Source: Janthinobacterium sp. PC23-8 (lineage in GTDB: Bacteria; Pseudomonadota; Gammaproteobacteria; Burkholderiales; Burkholderiaceae_D). From it: a stretch of DNA of 64,000 nucleotides. Numbering within the stretch: position 1 is the stretch's first letter; every line of letters starts with the position of its first letter. Of this stretch, positions 43,687 through 51,687 are shown one piece after another. A model generated the notes under the pieces. It was not told the DNA's origin. It made no database searches and was given only the letters and a program-made list of their open reading frames with translations. A program made the position numbers and the translations under genes. The stretch lies in assembly GCF_002250505.1 (NCBI RefSeq), contig NZ_NJGY01000004.1:361672-425671 (forward strand), in the 5' to 3' direction.

Positions 43687-45544
43687 TTCAAACGCTGATT
43701 GCGGCGCCAGTTGTGCTTGCTGCTGGCCATCGCCGTCTTCATATAATTGCGCCGCCATGCTTTGCGCGTCGCCAAAGGCAAAGCTCGGTGCATTGAACTT
43801 CAGTGGCGACTCGCTGCCCAGGGTGATGCCATCGGCGATGCGGATAAAGGCGCCATGTTGGGAGATCAGCACAATCTCGTCGGCCATGGCCGTGATCTTG
43901 CCTTCGCTGGCCGTCAGCTTGAGGTTTTTCCCTGCATTGACATTGGCGGCCGCTGCCCGGTCCATTGCCAGCCCAGCTCGACGCCACGCGCACCCAGGCC
44001 GAATCGGCGTCCGTGTCCTTGGCGCCGGTGCCGCTCGCATGCTGATGGTCGGCGGGGCGCGTGGCGGGAAAGCGCACCTTGACACGGCCAAACGCATCGC
44101 AATGAACCTCTTCATTGGCAGGCCCGACCACCACCGCGCTTTGCATGGCCAGCGGCGGCAAGTCGGTGCGGGGATCATAGGCCGGCACGATGGGCACGCC
44201 ACGGCGCACGGCCGTCAGGGCCACATGCATGCGCAAGGGGCCGTGCGCCACCACGGCATCGAAATCACGTTGCATCAAGGCATAGTCTTGCTGCAACCAG
44301 CGGTTGCGCTCGAACAGACGCGCCACGCGCGCGGCCAGCGCCAGCGGCAGATTGTTCTGCGCCGCCACCTGCAGCGAGGTGACGACAAAATCGCGTTCAA
44401 GCGCAGGCAGGCGGTCAATATCGGGATGGCCAAGCAAGGTGAAATACTCGCCCGCGCACAGGTCGCGCACGCTGCCTTCGGCATGGAAACAATGGCTGGC
44501 GTAATCATGGCGCCGCATCGCCAGCATGCCGAGATGGCACAACGCTTCGTGGTCCGAGGCGCCCGTTTGCGCCGTGCGTGGCGGCAGCACCAGGTAATCG
44601 TCGAGCGTGGCGGCCAAGGCATTGCCGTGCACGCCACCCCGGCCCTGCGCCGTCACCTCGGCCGACATGAAAGCGCGCCCGTGCGGACGCTCTTCATTCC
44701 AGCGGTGGCGCGTGACCTTGCCCGCTTGCAAGGTGCGTACCTCGCTCCAGGCACTCAGGGTATCGCGCTCTTCCGTGGCGCGCTCGGCATGATAGCGCAC
44801 GCTGCCCGCCGCATTTTGCCGCAAGCCATCAACATGGTTGAACAACACCAGGGTGTGCGACGGTACGGCCGGCGCATGGGCCGGTCCAAGGTCGCCTGCA
44901 CGGAAAAGCCAGCCCACGCCGCTGCGCGCCAGCAACCTGCGCACGAAGGCCGCATCGGACTCGTTATGCTGCATCACGAACTCGCGCTGCGGATAGCTTT
45001 CGGCATCAAAAAAATCCGCGTACTCGTACTGGAAGGCATGGGCCAGGATGCTATTGCTGCGTATCCACTCATCCAGCAGCAGCTGGACGATCTCGATATC
45101 GCTCTGGCGGCGAAACACGCGCGTATTGATGCGCTTTTCCATAATGGAAAATACATCGGTCAATACCAGTTGATAGCTGGCCAGGCCGCCATCGCCGTCA
45201 CCGGCGCTCGCTTCGGTGATGATGCCGCACACGCTGCACAACTCCCCCTGATCGGTGACGATATCGAGCGCGGCCGGCAAGGCGATCAGGCTGGCCAGCG
45301 GCAAGCCGGCATGGCGCGATACGCACAGCAGGCGATACTCGATGCCACCGCAGATGGATTGCCGGCCAAACACGGTCTGCGGTAGCAAGCCGCCCGCTGG
45401 CAGCCCGGGCGTGGACGCCAGGCGCAAGCGCAAGGGGCGGTTTGCGCCCATCAGTTGGTCTTGCTCGAAGTAACTGGAAAAATCGCCATCGCCGCCATCC
45501 ATCGCCGCCTCCCGTTGCATGCCTTGGAGAAACGACAATGCCAT
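43666..45544 (-). pseudogene. vgrG pseudogene with internal deletion, 3' end cut by IS605
   Basis: From ATG 45544 (MALSFLQGMQREAAMDGGD) the gp27-like part is complete (GGIEYRLLCVSRHAGLPLAS, VMQHNESDAAFVRRLLARSG) and reaches the OB fold at GRVKVRFP and WVRVASSWAGNGPGSG. Near 43960 the frame changes straight to the end of the DUF2345 domain (NVNAGKNLKLTASEGKITAM, then FIRIADGITLGSESPLKF). Most of the gp5 OB fold and DUF2345 domain is thus deleted with a frameshift. The last residues (TSSPP) come from IS605 sequence. The spike cannot be functional. Confidence 0.85.
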
Positions 45545-45653
45545 GGGAGGGACAGGCAATACTTGATTTTTAGCAACTGATCACGCGCCCGTAACGGTGG
45601 CGCCAGGCACACTGCTAAAATCGCCGCTGTTTGTCCACTCTTCCAGGTTTGCC

Positions 45654-46643
45654 ATGTCTTGTTATTCCCTGTTGCTGCGCCGCGCGGCCCTGTTGCCGAT
45701 TTTTCTCACCAGCATGCTGTTGCCAGGCGCCGCCAGCGCCGCGCCAGCCGCGTCCAGCGCTCCCCATAAGGTCATCGTCGATATGGATATCGGCGACGAT
45801 ATCGACGACGCCTTTGCGCTGGCCCTGTTGCTGCAAAGTCCAGAGATCGAGATTCTCGGCATCACCACCGCCTGGGGCGACACGGCCTTGCGCACGCGCC
45901 TGCTGGAACGGTTTCTGCGCGACACCGGCCATGCGGGTATTGCCGTTGCGCAGGGCGCCGCCACCGCCAACCCCACGCCATTTACCCAGGCGCGCTACGC
46001 GCAGCGCGGCAATGCGCCAGCGAAGGCACCGCAAGACGCGGCCGATTTTATCCTGCGCGAAGTGGCGCGCCAGCCGGGCCAGGTCACCTTGCTGGCGCTG
46101 GGGCCGCTGACGAATATCGGCGCGGCCATCGCCCGCGACAAGGCGGCGTTTGGCAAGGTCAAACAGGTGGTGATGATGGGCGGCTCGGTGCGGGCCGGCT
46201 ACCGCAAATCGCAGTATGTGCCGGTGCGCCCGGCGGACAAGGAATACAACATCGTCTCCGATATTGCCGGCGCGCAGGCGCTGTTTGCTTCAGGCGTGAC
46301 TATAGTCATGATGCCGCTGGACTCGACCCAGATCCGCCTCGACGAAGTCGAACGCAATGCGATCTTCGGCCACGGCTCGCCGCTGACCGACGCCGTCACC
46401 CTGCTCTACCATCAATGGATAGACAGCTACCAGCCATGGTCGAGCAATATGCCGTCGCTGTTCGACGTGGTGCCCGTCACCTGGCTGATCGACCCGGCAA
46501 GCTGCCCCACCGCGCCGCTGCGCATTGCCGTCACTGACGACGGCTATACGCGCGAGACGCCCGGCCAGCCCAACGCCCGGGTGTGCCTGGCGTCGAACCA
46601 GCCGCGCTTCTTTGAGATCGTCATGCAGCGCTTGCTGCAATAG
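45654..46643 (+). CDS. exported nucleoside hydrolase
   Basis: The start at 45654 (MSCYSLLLRRAALLPIFL; 329 aa) gives a signal peptide ending GAASAAP. The calcium-site Asp cluster is VIVDMDIGDDIDDAFALA, a two-residue-longer version of the usual DxDxGxDD. LLALGPLTNIGAAI and VVMMGGS are family motifs. It is likely a periplasmic enzyme that releases ribose and base from nucleosides. It fits functionally with the Tsx porin and BMP importer at 8-14 kb, though it is not linked to them. Confidence 0.88.
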   Translation: MSCYSLLLRRAALLPIFLTSMLLPGAASAAPAASSAPHKVIVDMDIGDDIDDAFALALLLQSPEIEILGITTAWGDTALRTRLLERFLRDTGHAGIAVAQGAATANPTPFTQARYAQRGNAPAKAPQDAADFILREVARQPGQVTLLALGPLTNIGAAIARDKAAFGKVKQVVMMGGSVRAGYRKSQYVPVRPADKEYNIVSDIAGAQALFASGVTIVMMPLDSTQIRLDEVERNAIFGHGSPLTDAVTLLYHQWIDSYQPWSSNMPSLFDVVPVTWLIDPASCPTAPLRIAVTDDGYTRETPGQPNARVCLASNQPRFFEIVMQRLLQ

Positions 46644-46778
46644 CCTGGCGGCGTCATGCCGATCAGTTCTGCCAGGCGAACGCGCCACTCGCCATCGGGG
46701 CGATGGCGTTTACTCAATGGTGGGAAATGCGTATGCTATGGATGGCAGTTCCTCCCATAAAACACATCAAAGAGACAC

Positions 46779-48068
46779 ATGGCCTCCCCTGAAATTGCTT
46801 TCGCACGCCCGCTGAGCCAACAAGACTACAAAACCCTGTCGCTGGCCGCCCTCGGCGGGGCGCTGGAATTCTACGACTTCATCATCTTTGTCTTCTTCGC
46901 CAACGCGATCGGCCAGCTGTTCTTCCCGCCGGAAATGCCGGACTGGCTGCGCCTGCTGCAAACCTTCGGCATCTTTGCCGCCGGTTACGTGGTGCGTCCG
47001 CTGGGCGGCATCATCATGGCCCACTTTGGCGACTTGCTGGGTCGCAAGCGCATGTTCACCCTGTCGATCCTTTTGATGGCCGTGCCGACCCTGCTGATCG
47101 GCCTGCTGCCGACCTACGCCGCGATCGGCCTGGCCGCGCCGATGCTGCTGCTGTTGATGCGCATCCTGCAAGGCGCGGCTGTCGGCGGCGAAGTGCCGGG
47201 CGCCTGGGTGTTTGTGTCGGAACACGTGCCGAGCCGCTACACGGGCCTGGCCTGCGGTATTCTGACGGCCGGCCTGACGGTCGGCATCCTGCTCGGCTCG
47301 CTCGTCGCCACGGGCCTGAACACCGTCTATACACCGGCCGAAGTGCTGGACGGCGCCTGGCGCTATCCCTTCCTGTTGGGCGGCGTGTTCGGCTTTGGCG
47401 CCATGTATCTGCGCCGCTGGCTGCATGAAACGCCGGTATTCGCGGAAATGCAGCAGCGCAAAGCGCTGGCCACCGAAATGCCGTTGAAATCGGTGCTGCG
47501 CAGCCACCGCGGCGCCGTGGCGGTGTCCATCCTGCTGACCTGGATGCTGTCGGCCGGCATCGTCGTCATCATTTTGATGACGCCGGCCCTGCTGCAAAAA
47601 ATCCACCATATCGACGCGCGCACCACCCTGATCGCCAATACTTGCGCCACCCTGTGCCTGGCCTTCGGCTGCGTGATCGCCGGCTGGCTGGCCGACCGCC
47701 TGGGCGCCAAGCCGGTGATCCTGGTCGGCGCGCCGCTGCTGGCCATTGCCACCTGGGTGTTCTACACCACCGTCGGCAGCCGCCCCGACCTGTTGCTGCC
47801 GCTGTATGCGGTGACCGGGCTGTGCGTCGGCGTGGTGGGCGCCGTGCCTTGCGTGCTGGTGCAGGCTTTCCCGGCCCAGGTGCGCTTCTCGGGATTGTCG
47901 TTTTCATACAACATTTCGTATGCGATTTTTGGCGGCCTGACCCCGGTCGTCGTCACCCTGATGCTCAAAAACAATGTGCTGGGCCCGGCCTATTATGTGA
48001 TCGGCGTGTGCGTGGTCGGCATGCTGACGGCCCTGTTCGTCAGAAACGGGCACCACACGGCGCATTGA
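46779..48068 (+). CDS. MFS transporter, metabolite:H+ symporter (MHS) family
   Basis: The 429-aa product has twelve helices. MHS hallmarks are ALGGALEFYDFIIFVFFANA in helix 1, GYVVRPLGGIIMAHFGDLLGRKR across helices 2-3, and RILQGAAVGGEVPGAWVFVSEH. Relatives import organic acids, proline/betaine or citrate. It precedes isocitrate lyase by 460 bp with its own spacing, so joint regulation is possible but not shown. Confidence 0.88.
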   Translation: MASPEIAFARPLSQQDYKTLSLAALGGALEFYDFIIFVFFANAIGQLFFPPEMPDWLRLLQTFGIFAAGYVVRPLGGIIMAHFGDLLGRKRMFTLSILLMAVPTLLIGLLPTYAAIGLAAPMLLLLMRILQGAAVGGEVPGAWVFVSEHVPSRYTGLACGILTAGLTVGILLGSLVATGLNTVYTPAEVLDGAWRYPFLLGGVFGFGAMYLRRWLHETPVFAEMQQRKALATEMPLKSVLRSHRGAVAVSILLTWMLSAGIVVIILMTPALLQKIHHIDARTTLIANTCATLCLAFGCVIAGWLADRLGAKPVILVGAPLLAIATWVFYTTVGSRPDLLLPLYAVTGLCVGVVGAVPCVLVQAFPAQVRFSGLSFSYNISYAIFGGLTPVVVTLMLKNNVLGPAYYVIGVCVVGMLTALFVRNGHHTAH

Positions 48069-48527
48069 TGTCGCTCGGCGGGGCTGGCAAACAGCCCTGC
48101 CTGCCGGCGCCTCTCCCCCCAACTCCCATCACCTGCTGAGCGCCATTGCTGCAGCGCGCTGGCGCCCTGCTGTATCACGCAAAGAACGCCGGGCCCGAGC
48201 GGGGCAGCAAATGAGCAGGCAATTGCCCGCATTGTTGCGGCATAATCGTTGCACCGCACCAAAATCCGAAACCCCATTTCACATTGCGAAATACCGGTGG
48301 TGCGGCGCCTGCCTGTATTGTCTCGCTTTTTGAAAATTCATTTCGCATCATGGAACGCAACAATCAAGTCATTGAAAAACAAGGATAAAATTTAAGTTAT
48401 ATGTCTTATATAAGACTTGATGAACTTCATAAAAATAGCCTACTATTTAGTCATGCAGTTTGCTTCAACAAGACGCGGCGGCACACTCGACGATTTTCTT
48501 ACTTCGCTTTTTTTTCAGGAGATTCAC
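48069..48527. other. upstream region of isocitrate lyase with two dyads
   Basis: No gene is recognised. TGCGAAAT (48285-48292) and its reverse complement ATTTCGCA (48340-48347) are spaced 47 bp apart. The second half carries the perfect palindrome listed separately. The last 170 bp become AT-rich, as expected for a promoter. Confidence 0.45.
48403..48416. promoter_or_regulatory. perfect 14-bp palindrome upstream of aceA, candidate operator
   Basis: GTCTTATATAAGAC is a perfect palindrome 111 bp before the isocitrate lyase ATG. Its form suits a dimeric GntR-type regulator. The binding protein is not identified in this window. Confidence 0.5.
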
Positions 48528-50108
48528 ATGTCCCAATACCAAGACGACATCAAGGCAGTTGCAGGTTTGAAAGAGCAACAAGGCAGCGCCTGGAACGCCA
48601 TCAATCCCGAGTCCGCCGCCCGCATGCGCGCCCAGAACAAGTTCAAGACGGGCCTGGACATCGCCAAATACACGGCGAAAATCATGCGCGCCGACATGGC
48701 CGCCTACGACGCCGACTCGTCCAAATACACCCAGTCGCTGGGCTGCTGGCACGGTTTCATCGGTCAACAGAAGATGATCTCGATCAAGAAGCATTTCAAC
48801 AGCACCGACCGCCGCTACCTGTACCTGTCGGGTTGGATGGTGGCCGCCTTGCGCTCGGAATTCGGCCCGCTGCCAGACCAGTCGATGCATGAAAAAACCG
48901 CCGTCACCGACTTGATCCGTGAACTCTATACCTTCCTGCGCCAGGCCGATGCGCGCGAACTGGGTGGCCTGTTCCGCCAGTTGGATGCCGCCGAAGGCGA
49001 TGCCAAGGCCGCCATCCAGGCCAAGATCGACGGCCATATCACCCACGTAGTGCCCATCATCGCCGACATTGACGCTGGTTTCGGCAATGCCGAAGCGACC
49101 TACCTGCTGGCGAAACAGTTCATCGAAGCGGGCGCCTGCTGCATCCAGATCGAAAACCAGGTGTCCGATGAAAAACAATGCGGCCACCAGGACGGCAAAG
49201 TGACGGTGCCGCACGAAGACTTCCTGGCCAAGATCCGCGCCATCCGCTACGCCTTCCTGGAACTGGGCGTGGACGACGGCATCATCGTCGCCCGCACCGA
49301 TTCGCTGGGCGCCGGCCTGACCAAGCAGATCGCCGTGACCACCACCCCGGGCGACCTGGGCGACCAATACAACGCCTTCCTCGACTGCGAAGAAGTGTCG
49401 GCCGATGCGCTGGGCAATGGCGACGTGATCATCAAGCGCGAAGGCAAGCTGCTGCGCCCGAAACGCCTGCCAAGCAACCTGTTCCAGTTCCGCGCCGGCA
49501 CCGGCGAAGAGCGTTGCGTCCTGGACTGCATCACCTCGCTGCAAAACGGCGCCGACCTGTTGTGGATCGAAACCGAAAAACCGCATATCTCGCAAATCGG
49601 CGGCATGGTCAGCGAAATTCGCAAGGTCATCCCGAACGCCAAGCTGGTCTACAACAACAGCCCATCGTTCAACTGGACCCTGAACTTCCGTCAGCAAGTG
49701 TATGACGCGATGAAAGCCGCTGGCCAGGACGTGTCCGCCTACGAGCGCGGCCAGCTGATGAGCGTGGAATACGACGAGACGGAACTGGCCGCCATCGCCG
49801 ACGAGAAAATCCGCACCTTCCAGGCCGACGCGGCCCGCGAAGCGGGCATCTTCCACCACCTGATCACCCTGCCGACCTACCACACGGCGGCGCTGTCGAC
49901 CGACAATCTTGCCAAGGACTACTTCGGCGACCAGGGCATGCTGGGCTACGTGGCCGGCGTGCAGCGCAAGGAGATCCGCCAGGGCATCGCCTGCGTCAAG
50001 CACCAGAACATGTCGGGTTCGGACATCGGCGACGATCACAAGGATTACTTCAGCGGCGAAGCGGCGCTGAAGGCGGCGGGCAAAGATAACACGATGAATC
50101 AGTTCTGA
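48528..50108 (+). CDS. aceA: isocitrate lyase, long form
   Basis: The start at 48528 follows an AGGAG site and gives 526 aa. It cleaves isocitrate to glyoxylate and succinate in the glyoxylate shunt. Key segments are SLGCWHGFIGQQKMISIKKH, VPIIADIDAGFGNAEATYLL with metal-binding Asp, the catalytic DEKQCGH loop (long-form variant of KKCGH), IIVARTDSLGAG and KLVYNNSPSFNW. The long form is the Pseudomonas/Burkholderiales type. With acs at the right edge it points to growth on acetate. Confidence 0.96.
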   Translation: MSQYQDDIKAVAGLKEQQGSAWNAINPESAARMRAQNKFKTGLDIAKYTAKIMRADMAAYDADSSKYTQSLGCWHGFIGQQKMISIKKHFNSTDRRYLYLSGWMVAALRSEFGPLPDQSMHEKTAVTDLIRELYTFLRQADARELGGLFRQLDAAEGDAKAAIQAKIDGHITHVVPIIADIDAGFGNAEATYLLAKQFIEAGACCIQIENQVSDEKQCGHQDGKVTVPHEDFLAKIRAIRYAFLELGVDDGIIVARTDSLGAGLTKQIAVTTTPGDLGDQYNAFLDCEEVSADALGNGDVIIKREGKLLRPKRLPSNLFQFRAGTGEERCVLDCITSLQNGADLLWIETEKPHISQIGGMVSEIRKVIPNAKLVYNNSPSFNWTLNFRQQVYDAMKAAGQDVSAYERGQLMSVEYDETELAAIADEKIRTFQADAAREAGIFHHLITLPTYHTAALSTDNLAKDYFGDQGMLGYVAGVQRKEIRQGIACVKHQNMSGSDIGDDHKDYFSGEAALKAAGKDNTMNQF

Positions 50109-50130
50109 TTGTTTGAGGCTGGTTTATGAA

Positions 50131-50160
50131 TGGAAAAGCCCGCTTCGGCGGGCTTTTCCA
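50131..50160. terminator. bidirectional terminator between aceA and DUF4198 gene
   Basis: The perfect 13-bp stem TGGAAAAGCCCGC / GCGGGCTTTTCCA with a TTCG tetraloop has internal A4 and T4 tracts. It can end both convergent transcripts. Confidence 0.9.
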
Positions 50161-50211
50161 TTCAGTTGAGGAAAGTCATAGGGCGTTGCTCGCAACGCCG
50201 CCTGCATCGCG

Positions 50212-51006
50212 TCATTGATCCAGTACGCGAAACGTCAAGGTGTAATTGTGGCCGTACATCGGCGCGGCTGCGCCGGCCGGCGCCGGCGCCTGATAGCGCA
50301 CCAGGGCCAGATACAGTCCGGACTTCGTCAAGGGCAACGAGACTTTCCCGTCGGCATCGGTGGACAGATGTTGCACCGTGCTCTGGCTGGCCAGATCCAT
50401 CGCCGAACGATACACGCTGACCTTCTGATTCGGCAAGGGCTTGCCGTCATATTGAACGGCGAAGTCGAATTTTTCATTGACGAACAGATCGCTCGGATGC
50501 GTGATGGCGACGATTTCCAGTCCCTTGCCAACGGGCGTGAGCGCCTTCGTCGATGGCTTGCCGGCAGTGACATAGGCCTCGGCAATAGACAGCGACTGAT
50601 AGTGGCTCAGCAACTTGGCGTCTGCCGGAACGACTTGCTTCGGATCACGTGCGGACTCGGTCTTGCCGTTGCGCTCCCAGGTGCGAAACACGGCGCCCAG
50701 CCGGGGGCCGGTGCTGAGGCGATACGTCCCTTTCTCGTCGGGCAGCGTTTGTTCGGCCACCGTACGTTGCTTGAACTGACGGATGTCGCCGAACGCCATG
50801 CGCGCGCCTTCCGGCGTCACCAGCGAAAAGGCCGTCTCGCCAAACGCCACGGCGGGGATAAAGAATTTCTCGGTGAACCCCGCATCGACCCCGATCGTCT
50901 CCTTCGGCTGCACATCGAAGCTGCTCGGCAACAGGTAGGGTGTATGGGCGTGTGCCGTCAGCACGACAAGGGACGAGGCGGCAACGAGCGCGCGTAGCAG
51001 CCGCAT
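50212..51006 (-). CDS. DUF4198 periplasmic protein of iron-uptake operon
   Basis: The start ATG at 51006 overlaps the stop of the EF-hand gene (TGATG); a GTG at 51009 is the alternative. The 264-aa product has a signal peptide ending LTAHAHTPY, so the mature protein begins with His-containing AHTPYLLPS. This and IVAITHPSDLFVNEKFDFAV and GKVSLPLTKSGLYLALVRY are typical of DUF4198. Relatives often sit beside metal or TonB uptake genes. It is the third gene of the Fur-box-preceded operon. Confidence 0.85.
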   Translation of the reverse strand: MRLLRALVAASSLVVLTAHAHTPYLLPSSFDVQPKETIGVDAGFTEKFFIPAVAFGETAFSLVTPEGARMAFGDIRQFKQRTVAEQTLPDEKGTYRLSTGPRLGAVFRTWERNGKTESARDPKQVVPADAKLLSHYQSLSIAEAYVTAGKPSTKALTPVGKGLEIVAITHPSDLFVNEKFDFAVQYDGKPLPNQKVSVYRSAMDLASQSTVQHLSTDADGKVSLPLTKSGLYLALVRYQAPAPAGAAAPMYGHNYTLTFRVLDQ

Positions 51007-51602
51007 CACTTCTTCTCCCCATCGGCTTGATCGATCTTGCCGTCACTATTGGTATCGGTGCGCTTGAAAGTTTTCTCGGCAATCGCGTTTTCCTCTGCCA
51101 GCGTCAGCTTGCCGTCATGGTCGGTATCGAGAATCTTGAAGCGCACATGGGCCTGCTTGATCGACCCGGCGTAACTGTCGTCCTGGGCACGGCCGGCGTA
51201 CTGCTGCTGCAGGCGTGCTGCGAATTCGGCCACATATTCATCTTCGCTGAGCACGCCATCGTGATTGGTATCGGCTGCCGTGAAGCGCTGCGCGCGTACC
51301 GCATCGTACTCTTGCCGTGTCACCGTGCCGTCGCGGTTGGCGTCGAAACCGCCGATGAATGCCGACAGGCCATGGCCGCCGGCGGGCGCCGCTGGTCCTT
51401 GCGCTGCTGTTGGCTTCTGTGTTGCTGACTGCTGCGTTGCTGACTGCTGCGTTGCTGACTGCTGCGTTGCTGACTGCTGCGTTGCTGACTGCTGTGCCGC
51501 TGGCAGTGGCGCCGATGTACAGGCGGCCATCATGGCCGCCACCATGGCCGCCATGGCGAGACGGCTGGCGCGCGCGCCGCGTTGGGTTTTCTGATATTGC
51601 AT
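51006..51602 (-). CDS. EF-hand lipoprotein with SATQQ repeat
   Basis: The start at 51602 (MQYQKTQRGARASRLAMAAM; 198 aa) gives a lipoprotein signal with lipobox MMAAC. A repeated SATQQ linker follows (about residues 40-62), then four EF-hand loops: DANRDGTVTRQE, DTNHDGVLSEDE, DTDHDGKLTLAE and DTNSDGKIDQAD. All have Ca-ligand spacing. A calcium- or metal-sensing envelope protein between a TonB receptor and a DUF4198 protein is suggested; partner binding is inference. Confidence 0.85.
   Translation of the reverse strand: MQYQKTQRGARASRLAMAAMVAAMMAACTSAPLPAAQQSATQQSATQQSATQQSATQQSATQKPTAAQGPAAPAGGHGLSAFIGGFDANRDGTVTRQEYDAVRAQRFTAADTNHDGVLSEDEYVAEFAARLQQQYAGRAQDDSYAGSIKQAHVRFKILDTDHDGKLTLAEENAIAEKTFKRTDTNSDGKIDQADGEKK
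51421..51495. repeat. five 15-bp coding tandem repeats
   Basis: The unit GTTGCTGACTGCTGC occurs four times exactly and a fifth time with its last base changed. On the coding (minus) strand each unit is SATQQ-type sequence in the lipoprotein linker. Length is a multiple of three, so copy-number change would alter linker length without frameshift. Confidence 0.95.
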
Positions 51603-51687
51603 GCTTACCTCTGTAAATAAGATGTGGATAGCGTCAAGCTGCACCCTGCCGGCCTGGCCTGGCCCTGCATCAGGCCGGCAAGGCACC

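Noticed and set aside
51421..51495. CRISPR-like or regulatory repeats
   Set aside because: Units are directly adjacent without spacers and lie in frame inside a lipoprotein gene.
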